Below are positions 53,451-63,690 of a stretch of 64,000 nucleotides of DNA, in pieces; position 1 is the stretch's first letter; each line of letters starts with the position of its first letter. The notes beneath the pieces were generated by a model that saw nothing but the letters and a program-made list of their open reading frames with translations, was not told the DNA's origin and ran no database searches. The stretch lies in the NCBI GenBank assembly GCA_002104985.1, contig MCGO01000062.1, forward strand, positions 62,001 to 126,000. The letters run 5' to 3'. A program made the translations under genes and the position numbers. Source of the DNA: Rhizoclosmatium globosum (lineage: Eukaryota; Chytridiomycota; Chytridiomycetes; Chytridiales; Chytriomycetaceae).

Positions 53451-54296
53451 ATGTCGAAGCACGATCCACAGCCACCCACTTACAGCCTCCAGCACCAGCA
53501 GCAAGATACAGCCACCTTTTCCCCTCCTCACTATCACACAGCTGATCTTACCTTATCACTCCACTTCTCCAACCCAACTTACAACACAATCGACCTCTCC
53601 CTCCCAAATGGAACCAACTCCCTCACATTCAACCTCGGCTCGGATAACACCAACCAAACCTCTGATTTTAACGTATTCCGCCCAGACAAAGTCCAAGCCA
53701 AGAAACTGCCACCCACAATTTCCCTGATTGAATGCACACCACCAATCGAACTCAAATGGTCAACCAGCCCGGACACATGCCTCCTTCTCCGTCCATACCA
53801 AATCGCCGACACTGCCGGATTCAAAGTAGACACTTTTGTACCAGGAGCAGAAATCAACATGATCATGGAGTCTCCAAGCTTCAAAACAATCAAATCACCC
53901 TGCACGTTTACTACACCCAGAGCAAGCTACATGTGGCGTCGCGGGGGTGGAAGTCTTGGAGGACATCGCGCTGAACCGATTGTCCTTTCAACAGATATTA
54001 AAGTAGAAGACCGCCCGAAAACGCCGATTCATGCGTCGTTTCAGTTGTTTTCTGTGGAGTTTGAGGGTGGCTCGGGGGTGGTGAGTGAGGAGCGTGTTGT
54101 AGCGCAGTTTGTGTTTCAGATTAATAATGAGAGGGTTACGGGGGATTTAGTTCCTGTTGGGGCATGGAGGTCGGAGAATGAACGGGAATTGGCGGCTGCG
54201 TCTGCTCTTGTTTGTGTTGTGAGTATTCGACACAGACAGTTGATTTCGTATTTGGCGAATGGGGGAAAGTGGGTAAAGAAGTGGGGGCTGTGGTGA
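53451..54296 (+). CDS. Unknown protein, beta-rich (281 aa)
   Basis: Single exon; the ATG at 53451 follows a stop-bounded leader. The N-terminus is Gln/His/Pro-rich (MSKHDPQPPTYSLQHQQQD). Then comes a region of alternating hydrophobic residues suggesting beta strands: ADLTLSLHFSNPTYNTIDLS, LTFNLGSDN, LECTPPIELKW-like and CLLLRPYQIADTAGFKVDTF. A basic surface loop YMWRRGGGSLGG and another strand region (IHASFQLFSVEFE) follow. It ends with a helix rich in Ala and a basic tail. No signal peptide or TM. It resembles proteins of the LURP/tubby-like or arrestin type only in general strand pattern; function unknown. It is divergent from the NACHT gene. Confidence 0.62.
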   Translation: MSKHDPQPPTYSLQHQQQDTATFSPPHYHTADLTLSLHFSNPTYNTIDLSLPNGTNSLTFNLGSDNTNQTSDFNVFRPDKVQAKKLPPTISLIECTPPIELKWSTSPDTCLLLRPYQIADTAGFKVDTFVPGAEINMIMESPSFKTIKSPCTFTTPRASYMWRRGGGSLGGHRAEPIVLSTDIKVEDRPKTPIHASFQLFSVEFEGGSGVVSEERVVAQFVFQINNERVTGDLVPVGAWRSENERELAAASALVCVVSIRHRQLISYLANGGKWVKKWGLW

Positions 54297-54740
54297 ATTT
54301 AATCTGCGCTAGATATTCCAATGAAAAGGTTTATTGAGACGTTATGTTGCAGCTGATTGCAAAATAAATGAATCGGGAAAGGCCTCGTCTTCTAGTAGAA
54401 AACTGGTGCAATCTGAATGAAGGCTTCCATAGGCTTACGGCTTGGGAAACATATGATACACTGCGTGCCCTTTCGGTGCATCTTTTGTGCCTTCTTACCA
54501 ATGACAGGTTGAAGCACGCGTTGAAGGGCTACCTTGCCACGTATCAGGCACCACCGGGATCACTATACCTGTGGTGTATGTATTATTTATAGCCTATATA
54601 CGCTTAGAATGGGCCTGATTCGTTGCTCCTCTCAAGGTCACTAACCTGCTTATAAACAGAACTCAAAAGCACTAACCGGCTGGCTGAAACACACGCTCCA
54701 AAGCTAATTTGATCAATTTGCTCTTTTTCGCACTCCCCCG
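54297..54740. other. Intergenic, no convincing gene
   Basis: A 74-codon ATG frame (54368-54592) has no recognised motif and is probably chance. Confidence 0.4.
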
Positions 54741-56593
54741 ATGTCTACTATTCAGTGTGCTATCTGCACTAAACCAATGGCAAAAGTCATCACTGTTTGC
54801 GCTGCACATCGGCTTCCAATCCATTGGGCGTGAAGTAAGATAGATTCTACTGGTGCTCCTTATTGCTCTACGCCGTCGGCTCCAACATGTGCTAAATGTA
54901 ACATTTATTTTCTCATTTAATAATCCAGTTGCTCATATTCGGACATCCACTTTTTCAGCTGGCAAACCCATTGCCCCTTCCCGCCGCTTTCGAGAGTCCA
55001 CGTCGCCTCCCCGGAGACCCACTCCCACCACTGCCACTATGATAGGAGCCCCGTCCTCGTCTTCGATGCCGTCTTCATTGTCGCCTGCAGCTCCTCGCAA
55101 CAGTGACGCACCAACGATGCCAACGTCCCATGGTGAATTTTCCTGTTTTCTTTGGTAACATCGCTAATTGTTGCCTTCTATTATTTAGCGCCAAACGCGG
55201 AAGAAGCGCGCTGCAGAACGTACAAGTTCCCGGTTTTGTCGACAACCACAGCCTCGGACTGCGACGGCTGCCACAGACAAATACACTCAAAATGCCTGTT
55301 CCCAGATAACGAAAAGCGCTACTGTGGTCCCTGCCAGTTTGCAGAACCGCCGGAACCGACACTTGGTCCCTCTTCGGATGATTCAATAAAACCCCCAAAC
55401 TCAACTGGCTTGACGCTGAAACGCCCACGTGTTTCCGACAACGCCGGGCCAACCCCAAAGAAAGTAGCCCCGCCAAAAACCCTCACTGAAGCGGCAAAAC
55501 ACAAGAAAGACAAAGCGAAGTTCTTTATGAAGCTCGTAATTCAGGAGCCGGTTGTTGGGGAAGCTTTGAAGGTAGGCTGAGAATATAATTGCAGATGCTC
55601 AACTAATCGAAGCTTAAGGGCGACTTGATTCTCGCATCTCTTTCTGCCATGAATCAGAGTAATGTGGACAGAGAAACGTTGGCGCAGTTGCAAGTAAGCC
55701 ATGACCGACTTTCCCGTGAAAACAAAATGCTACGTGAACAATGCTCGGCGAATAAAAGTCAAATTGAAACGCAGGCCAAGATGATTGCGGATCTCCGAAA
55801 AATGTTGCATCGCCAAAATGCCACCTCTCCAACAAAACAATTCCGGCCTACTTTTGCCCATCAAGTTTTGTCGCCTCTTTCCCAGCTGGAAATCGGGGGA
55901 CCCTCAAGCGCCGTGACTGGTGGACCATCGAGTGCTGCGATTGAACGGAATACTGCTCTGATGACTCCAACAAAGTCCTCTACAATTGCCATTGCAGAAT
56001 TGCCATTTCCTTGGATGGGTTTTAGCAAGACTGGATTTGAAACGCCTGTCCGAGGTCAACAGTTGGGGCGCTTGTATATTGCCTATGATGACAAGTTGTT
56101 TGATTTTGCCACGGCCGAAAAAGACTCTATCCCGAATGTCTACGTTCGCCCCCTGTCTATGTATACGTACCAGGATGTGTTCGAAATGATGGTGCTCTTT
56201 GACAAGCTCAACAATATTTACGGTGCTAGATGGAGGAAAAAGAACTGCCCAACGTTTAAAGGAGCAGCACCTGATTCTTGGTGGGCGAGCCTGAAGGTGT
56301 CCTATAAAGTCACAAAGAAGCTATGTGAGAAAGACTCGTTGGAGAACGTTAACCAACGTTTGATGGAAATTGACAACCCGTCGAAAATGAAGGATGTTAT
56401 TGCGAACCTGAGGAAGGTGTCGAGAGCCGCTGCGGAAGGTCTTAACACACCTGAGACTCAAAAAGTTATGCAAGGTGACAAGGCGGCTGACCGACGCATA
56501 GCCTCTCGTTTTCGATTGGATGTTATCAAGAAGCTGCGTCAACTCAACAATTCCGATATTGCTGCTGTGTTATTGGCACTCGATGAAGATTAG
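54741..56593 (+). CDS. Cys/His zinc-finger and coiled-coil protein of unknown function (about 555 aa)
   Basis: Five exons proposed: 54741-54794, 54840-54897 (or ending 54888), 54929-55132, 55189-55571, 55619-56593. The last three are well supported; the first two are a best fit. The N-terminus has CxxC pairs (QCAICTKP, then YCSTPSAPTC). After a Ser/Pro/Thr-rich stretch a finger-like block appears: SDCDGCHRQIHSKC, LFPDNEKRYCGPCQ (C-C-H-C-C-C spacing, PHD- or ZZ-like). A basic linker, then a coiled coil (QVSHDRLSRENKMLREQC), follow. The C-terminal helical domain contains LYIAYDDKLFDFATAEKD, FEMMVLFDKLNNIYGARWRK and a final VIKKLRQLNNSDIAAVLLAL. It may bind chromatin or be derived from a mobile element; neither is shown. 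Confidence 0.58.
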
Positions 56594-57726
56594 CGTTATA
56601 GTTTATATTCTGTTGTTCGTTTTCAATCATTAAATTAGTACTTTGTTTTGCGCGACCTTTGACTTGAAGAAACACTGGCTCTCGCCAATGAGCGGACGCG
56701 AAGGAGGTGAGAGCTGTAAGGAGAATTTGGATTATTTTAGACGCTCTTTTTTCTCTCGGCCCTTAACCTAAAAAAAATCTATCAGCTCTTGCCAATGATC
56801 GTATGAGCGTATGAGAGAGTCTGTTCACAATTTCCACCGTTCGAATCCTTCCGATGGTGGTGGGTTCCCTCACTATACCCAGACGTCGTTCATGTCTGTC
56901 TGAGATGCTTCTGGATGCGTTGTTTTCTTCTGGGTATGTTTCCTTCTCCTGCCTGTTTTTCTAAGCACAAAAAGTCTGCGTTTCAAACACGTATCGTTTA
57001 TCGCAGCTTCCCTCAGGAACGCGACAGAGAGCCGCTGAGACATAATAGTCAATACAATTTATGCTTTAAGTAATTTTCCAGATTGAAACTGAATGCGGCA
57101 TTCATGAAGCTCGTCTTCCAGATCGTCTTCCATCTCCATCCATTATCTCTTCTCGTCTTCCATCTCCATTGTAACTTTCTCTGAGTAAAACTTCTTATTG
57201 ATTTCAACTCTGGATTCGAACTACGGATGTTCACAGCTGTTGGAGTACTCCCTACTGGATAGACTACGGAACTGGTTGAGAGCATAGAAGTTACAATTAA
57301 CTAATAAGGTATTAAGAGTACACATATTAACAAAGCCCAACATCACAACCATTGTCCAAAAGGGGGGGTTCGAGGGGGGTTTTTAGGGGGGAAGGAAGGG
57401 GGGGGCTCGTCCCCCCCCCTCCCCCCTAATAATAGTGGCGCCCCCTTCCATCTCCACTTTGAATGGAGATCTTCTGGAATATCTTCCGGAAAATATAGGG
57501 TAGAATGATAAAGCGGTTGGAGAAAGTAAAGTTGGGCCGAGACAAGACCCTACCAGCTCAGCACCACTAATCAAAGCAATCAGCTGATGATTTTAAAAAT
57601 TATGATACCCTGACCAATGACATGGTTGAAAAACGCGTCAAAGAGCACAAGTTGGTAACATCAGTCCTCCGCAACAACCCATCCGCCACCTCACAACACA
57701 TCAATAACTGCTAATGATCACCAAAA
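56594..57726. other. Intergenic with low-complexity DNA
   Basis: No coding pattern. Contains two similar short blocks, GGCTCTCGCCAATGAGCG (about 56688) and AGCTCTTGCCAATGATCG (about 56783), two isolated TTCGAATCC-type B-box sequences (about 56845 and, on the minus strand, about 57210) without a foldable tRNA, and the G/C hairpin at 57362-57427. Confidence 0.45.
57362..57427. repeat. G-run cluster forming a G/C hairpin
   Basis: Four G runs of 7, 6, 6 and 8 bases (57362, 57374, 57386, 57398) are followed, after CTCGT, by C runs of 9 and 6 bases. The strand could form a strong hairpin or a G-quadruplex. Confidence 0.6.
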
Positions 57727-57799
57727 CGAGCGTACCAGGGGTCGAACCTGGAATCTCTTGATTCGTAGTCAAGCGCGGTAACCATTTTGCCATACGCCC
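57727..57799 (-). tRNA. tRNA-Arg (ACG)
   Basis: 73-nt cloverleaf on the minus strand. Acceptor GGGCGTA/TACGCTC with one G-T pair, anticodon stem CTTGA/TCAAG with loop CTACGAA (anticodon ACG), and T arm CCAGG-TTCGACC-CCTGG. Only copy in the window. Confidence 0.92.
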
Positions 57800-58095
57800 A
57801 TGGGAATCTCTATCAAAACAGCTCATAGACGACATGTATAGATTACTTAAATAAACCATTCAATCAGGAACATTAATGTAATTTTTCTCCTAATTACACG
57901 CTGTAGGCTAATACACAGCGCTTGGTGTGAAGTAAAGAACAAATCAAGTGTTATACATTCCAACGACTCCCTGAACCACATTCATCTTGCCAGAAGGAAT
58001 AAAGATGTAACTGGTTTAACACTCTTTACTCATGCGACCTAACGCGTGCTTCTAAGTGTATTCTATTTATTTGACGTCAGAATCAAGTGGACAAG

Positions 58096-59758
58096 ATGAT
58101 GCGCCCACCCACGACACAGCCACGCAAAACAAAACAGCAGCTCGCCGTTGAGCTCGTCCAAAAAGAGCTTTCAGTTCTCCACGCATTAAAACAGACATCA
58201 AAAACAGTGTCGCTGAAGCCACTGATTCAACAACAACAATCGCCTCCGAAACCACCTTCGCTTCCTTCTCCAATTCGACAATCTTCTCCAGTTCGACAGT
58301 CGTCTCTTCAACAACAACACCCGAATCCATTTCAAAACCAGCAACAGCTTCGCATCCAACTAAATGACACTCAACCACAACCACAACGGAAGACCAGACC
58401 ACCTTCCATCTCAACAATGCGAAGAAGTCCCTCGCCCACTCGAACAATCGCATCAGCCACTTCACTCACTTCAACGCGTAATCAAACAACGTCACACGTG
58501 ACCCGCCACTCTTCAAAAGACTTTGTCACTGCTCTCACGCGTCCCTCGGTCACTGCAATTGCATCCACGTCGGCCACGCTGACTTCGCGAAACTTGAAAA
58601 GAGACTTTGAACTCACGGACAGGAAACTGAGGGAGGCCGATCAAAGACTCATTGAGGCGAAACGACGCATGGAAATTGACTTGAAAAGAGACTTTGAACT
58701 CACGGACAGGAAACTGAGGGAGGCCGATCAAAGACTCATTGAGGCGAAACGACGCATGGAAATTGAAAAGTTGAGATTGGATCAGGTGGCGAGGGACGAA
58801 AAGGCGCGGAGGATGAGGAAGTTGGAGATGGCGAGGATGAAAAAGAAGGTGGCGAATCAGGCGGCGTTGAATGCTTGGACAAATGTTGTTGGTGTTACTA
58901 CAGATCCAAATGAGGATGCGTTGAATGAAGAAGGTGTGTCCCTGGATTATGCGTTGGATGATTTGTTGGTGTCCCTCATGCCTTCAGAAAAGAGTCCGAA
59001 TCATCAAGTTCTTATGACTCAAAGTCCTCCTCGTGGAATGTTTGCCCTCTACAAAGACTCAAGGTCTCCTTCTCCTTCTCCTGCACGCAAATCTGGTTTG
59101 AATCCAGAAGAAGAAGATGATGACAACGGAATTTTAAAGTTGTATGGAACTTCAGGGACTGGTGTCCCGGCTGTACCGAAACCAACTCCATGGAAACTTC
59201 AAACGGATGAACAAATAACGATATTTGATCTGGCTCCGGATTATACAGGCGCCGAACATTCCTTGAAGCCTCACACTCTGACCGACGCGACCATCTCAAT
59301 AGAAAATATTCAATCAAGCAACAACCAAATTGAATCTGACGACGACGGCGCTATAATAATCAGAAACAAATCACCCTCTCCGCCACGTCCATATTCTCCT
59401 CTACGGATGCATGATACTGGAATTCAAACAAGGATATCTCAACCCACACGTCTCGTTCTTCCTTCTCGCGTGCTCACATCCATCAGGAAAGGAAGAAACC
59501 GATTCCATCGAGCGAAAAGTATTGGATCTTCAGGGATGCCTATCTTTGAACCTATTGATGCGATTCAGTTGTATGTATTCTTCTTGTTTCATATCTGCGT
59601 CTTTGTAAACTCACGCTAATTTTTTGATTCTTTCTTGTAGGATGGCTGATGAACTCTTGGAAGAAGTAATGCATGCTGTTTCCTCGGAAATCCAACTGTT
59701 TAGTGACGAGTTTGTGAAACAGTTGATGGTGACGGAAGTAATGGATCAAATGAAATAG
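58096..59758 (+). CDS. Low-complexity coiled-coil protein of unknown function
   Basis: Two exons, 58096-59570 and 59641-59758, with a 70-bp GT-AG intron. An early helix (QLAVELVQKELSVLHALKQ) is followed by a Gln/Pro/Ser-rich region. A charged coiled coil of about 80 residues then contains a 29-residue unit present twice in perfect tandem (LKRDFELTDRKLREADQRLI...) and continues KLRLDQVARDEKARRMRKLE. The second half is disordered and Ser/Pro-rich with an acidic patch (EEEDDDNG). The last exon gives a helix ADELLEEVMHAVSSEIQLFS and VKQLMVTEVMDQMK. The architecture suits a cytoskeletal, basal-body or ciliary protein, but this is inference from shape only. Confidence 0.68.
58594..58767 (+). repeat. 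Perfect 87-bp tandem duplication (two units)
   Basis: Units 58594-58680 and 58681-58767 differ only at the last codon base (Asp/Glu). The length is a multiple of three and falls in the coiled coil, so the frame is kept. Confidence 0.9.
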
Positions 59759-59799
59759 AATTAATATTATTGATATTACGACTCCCCCCTTTTTATCAT

Positions 59800-60929
59800 T
59801 TAACCCTGTTGAGAACTCAAAGTAGCCTTCCCATTAAAACTATTTCTCAGTAGAGAACGCACAGGCTCGACAATAAACGACGCCTTTTGCTCAGTATTAC
59901 TAACAGTACTCGTCATTATCGGCTCAGTCTGCGCCTGATTCGACCGCTCCTTCCTCCTCCCCCCATTATTCCTCTGACACTCCAACCGCACCTTCATAAC
60001 AAACAACGTCAAAAACGCACAATTCAAGAACGCATGCACAACAACCTGAAACACATTAATCCACTCCTCCAACCCATTCACAAGCTCCATCGCGTACGCA
60101 GCAACAGCCAGAAAACAAAACAAACACGACGCGATCCCGTGTCGCGATATCGTCCGGAACTGTCTCTGCTGCTTCCGCGAGTCTTCTCCAACGATGCTGT
60201 TGCTCTGTGTCGGCGTGCTTTGGAGGGACTTGCTGGATATGTCGGTGATATCGTCTAAGTCCTTGCGTTGTTGGAAGAGCGTCTTTGTGAACACGTATAC
60301 TAAATAAACGCAGAACGCGATTTCTCCGAGACCCCCGGCGAGTGCTAGGATCTTATCTGCTGTTATTATGATTTTTGAGATGGGCGTGCCGTCTAGGTGG
60401 AGTGCGATGATGAAGAGTGTGGCTTGTGCGAGGAACACGAAGGGAGCTAGGGTTACGATTATGGACGCTACACGGAATATTATGGGTCCGCTGTTTCGAC
60501 GGAGGATTGAGACAGAGATTGCCCAGCAGCAGTGGATGAAACTGTGTGTGTAAGATGACGTAAGATTAACATGGTGAATAGGTGGGATGCTGTGCAAGTG
60601 TACCAGATTTCGATTATCGCGGAGGAAAAGGATTCAGCAGCTTGAGGAGCGATTAAGGATACGTTGCTGTGAGTTCTGGTGATACTATAACACGCGCATA
60701 TAGACCAAATCAGGGACATTATGAACATTGTCCATAGGAGGACGTTGAACTTGTTGAATATTCTGTGGATTAGGGATGGTTCGCGTTTTGGGTTTTTGCG
60801 TTCCGTGTATGTTACGAATATGACGAAGGCTGTGGCTTCTATGAAGGCGATTACGGCCAGTGTGGCCATGGATACTATGGCGATTATGTCTTGTGGTGTT
60901 ATATCTTCGCGAAAACGTATACTGGGCAT
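59800..60929 (-). CDS. Seven-TM receptor-like protein, tandem copy A (355 aa)
   Basis: Exons 60929-60604 and 60541-59800, one 62-bp GT-AG intron in phase 2. The start MPSIRFREDITPQDIIAI leads TM1 (IVSMATLAVIAFIEATAFVI). TM2 is LLWTMFIMSLIWSICACYSI, TM3 lies around FIHCCWAISVSIL, TM4 is VASIIVTLAPFVFLAQATLF and TM5 ALAGGLGEIAFCVYLVYVF. A long inner loop holds EDSRKQQRQFRTISRHGI, then come TM6 (SCLFCFLAVAAYAMELVNGL) and TM7 (VFQVVVHAFLNCAFLTLFVM). The tail is basic and Ser/Thr-rich. The topology is that of a G-protein-coupled-type receptor, but no known GPCR class motif is evident. Closely related to the next three genes. Confidence 0.75.
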
Positions 60930-61237
60930 TTTGGATGCTGCGTACGTTTGTTCCTACTCACTGAACAGATTGACGGATACAGATTTACAGAAATTGTAAA
61001 TCCTATTTAATGAGCATTTCTATCCAATGAAACTGTTACCTTTAACTTTCTTAGTTACCTTTGGTTTCTTGCTATCTATCAGATGTTGATGCGTCAAATT
61101 TGGATGTACCGTAACTTTAAATTATCTTGCCCGAGAAATTCTGAGTGGCAAATCAAAATGAAAAGTAACAATTTTATGAAGCAGTAATGGATCACGAATA
61201 AACAATAAACTGCCTGTCAGAAATTCTTCAAACTTCT
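60930..61237. other. Intergenic between tandem receptor genes
   Basis: 308 bp, AT-rich, promoter of copy A. No ORF seen. Confidence 0.5.
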
Positions 61238-62352
61238 TCAAGAACTTGTTATAACCTTTGCATTAAAACTATTCCGTCCAAGCGTTCTCACTGGCTCTAC
61301 AGACTTTCTTTGTTCCTTACTGCACTCAGGATTCGACGTCAGCGCAATTGCAACCTGAGCAGACTTTTCACCCAAACCATTCTTTTCATTCCTTTGAAAA
61401 TCCAATCGAACTTTCATCACAAACAACGTCAAAATCGCACAATTCAGAAACCCTTGTACAGCAACTTCAAATGTATTAATCCACTCCTCCAATCCATTCA
61501 CAAGTTCCATTGAGTACACAGCCAGAGCAAGGAAACAGAAACAACACGACACAATTCCATGTCGAGATATAGTTCGAAACTGCCGCTGTTGCTTTTGCGA
61601 ATCTTCTCCCAAAACGCTTGGCGCGCTTTTCCGCGAGTCAGTAGACACTCTTTCCTCTGATGAAATATCATCAAGATCTTGACCTTGCTGATACAGAGTC
61701 TTTGTGAACGCGTATACGAGATACACACAGAACAAGACTTCACCGACACCACCCACAAAAGCAAAGATCTTATCAGCTGTGATTATGATTTTTGAATTTG
61801 AGGCTTCTTTTAATCCGACAATGAATAACGTTGCTTCACTGAAGAATACGAAGGGGGCCAGTGTGACTACAATAGATGCCGCACGGAATATAGTTGGTCC
61901 GCTGTTTCTTCGTAAGATTGAAACGGATATCGCCCAGCAGCAGTGCATGTAGCTGATTCGATGTACTTTTCATTAGAAATGCCATCATGAATACAAAAAC
62001 AAAAAAACGCGTCTAAATATACATACCAGATTTTCATCATCGCAAACGAAAAGGTTTGAACATCTTGAGGGCCAATCAAGGAGAAGTTGTTGTGAGTTCT
62101 GGTGATACTGTAACATGCACAACTGGACCATAGCCCTTCCATAGCGAACATTGTCCATAAAAGAAAGTTAAACTTGCTGAATATTCTGCGGATGAGGGAG
62201 GGTTCACGTTTCGGGTTGTTGTATTCTGAGTAAGTAACGAAAACGGCGAAGGATAAGGACTCGGCGAAGGCAATGACTGAGAGTGCGGCCATGTACACAA
62301 TAGCTATAATGTCTTGTGGAGTTATGTCTTTGCGAAAGCTTATGCTGGGCAT
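61238..62352 (-). CDS. Seven-TM receptor-like protein, tandem copy B (346 aa)
   Basis: Exons 62352-62027 and 61952-61238 with a 74-bp intron. The first exon has exactly the same length (326 nt) and phase as in copy A. The start MPSISFRKDITPQDIIAI, CACYSITRTHNNFSLIGPQ, MHCCWAISVSILRRNSGPTI and the inner-loop block EDSQKQQRQFRTISRHGIVS closely follow copy A. Seven hydrophobic segments are evident. Differences concentrate in the third inner loop and C-terminal tail. A recent duplicate of A. Confidence 0.75.
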
Positions 62353-62442
62353 CCTGTAGTTGCGAAGGTTAGGTCCTATCCACTTGTTGAGATTGACTGG
62401 TGCAGATTTACACAAATTTCAATTCCATATTTAATGTCAATT

Positions 62443-63550
62443 CTATCCAATAAAATCATTTCTTTCAACTTTCCTGGTCAACACAGGTGAAGGTGCAAAA
62501 GCAGTTTTCCTCTCTTCACTCACTTTCTGATCTTCACACCCCTTCTCTTTCTCACCGTTCTCGCTTTTTTTGTTGATCTGGATATCGATTCGCACTTTCA
62601 TGAGGAACAGGGTCAAGAGAGACATGTCGAACCATACGTACACAAGGGTTTGCAAAATGTTCACCCAGGCTGCTAGCGCTTCTATGAGTCCCAACGTGAA
62701 CGACGAAACAGCCGCAACACAGAACACGCTGGCCCAAATTCCATGCCTTGCTATTATTTTGAATTGTCGCTGTTGCTTGTACGCGTCATCTCCGAGGACG
62801 TTGTTTTGCATGTCACTTTGGTCTTCGAACGACTCTTTTAAGTCCTTTTCTTGTTTCATCAAATATTTAGTGAACATGATCATGAGATAAATGCAAAAGA
62901 ATGAAGCTGCAAAAGCACCAATCGCGGTCCAAATTCTGTTCACAGTCATCATGACGGGTATCTTTGTAATCCCTGCGATCATGTATACGATAGCTTGACC
63001 ATAGAAAATCAGAGGGGAGTACGTCACAAGTGTGGAAATAATAGCAAAACAGTGCGCAGAACTACTTCGTCGAATAATTATGTTCGAGATTGCCCATAAA
63101 CAATGCATGAAGCTGTCGTCAGCATCCATTAGTAAAACAGAATCTGTAGTGCCGCTAATCTTACCACGTCTCAACCGTCGCGGCTGCAATCGTTTGAATA
63201 GATTGAGGTACTACAGCCGCAAGGTTGTTATGAAACAAACTGATACTGTAACACGCGCAAGTGAACCAGACAAATGTCGCAAGGAACATTGCGAGGAGGA
63301 GGAGGTTATACTTGCTACACGCTTTTTTTAGAATAGATGTGTCACAGTTTGGTTTCTTGTACGCGATGTATATGGAAAATGCTGTAAAAGCGATGGCTTC
63401 AATAAGAGAGAGTATTGCGAAGACGGCTGTTGATATGACGGCTGCTTTGTCCTGTGGTGTAATGTTGGGACGCAATTCGACGCTTCTCTTGGTTTCGGCA
63501 GAGAGGGGGAGGTGAGTGTTGGTTGGTCGGCTTGAGATGAGGGAGGGCAT
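62443..63550 (-). CDS. Seven-TM receptor-like protein, tandem copy C (351 aa)
   Basis: Exons 63550-63165 and 63112-62443 with a 52-bp intron at the same site and phase as A and B. The N-terminus is longer (MPSLISSRPTNTHLPLSAET) before the shared NITPQDKAAVISTA block. FTCACYSISLFHNNLAAVVP, FMHCLWAISNIIIRRSS and GDDAYKQQRQFKIIARHGIW identify the family. It is more diverged than A and B are from each other. The ATG at 63550 was chosen because the frame upstream lacks another ATG. Confidence 0.73.
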
Positions 63551-63690
63551 TCTTTTCTTTGGTCTACAATTCAATCAAGGAATCCTTAAAATTTCTAATG
63601 CATGTTTGCTTTTGATGAAGGGTTTTCATTACTTCTCACTTGTAATTTATCACTGTATCGCTGCAAGATAATTGTTTGTTACATCAGCCA

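Noticed and set aside
54368..54592. 74-codon ATG ORF
   Set aside because: No motif, no splice partner, ordinary intergenic composition.
56840..56860. tRNA-like B box (TTCGAATCC), also about 57210 on the minus strand
   Set aside because: No T-stem, acceptor or anticodon arm can be paired around either one.
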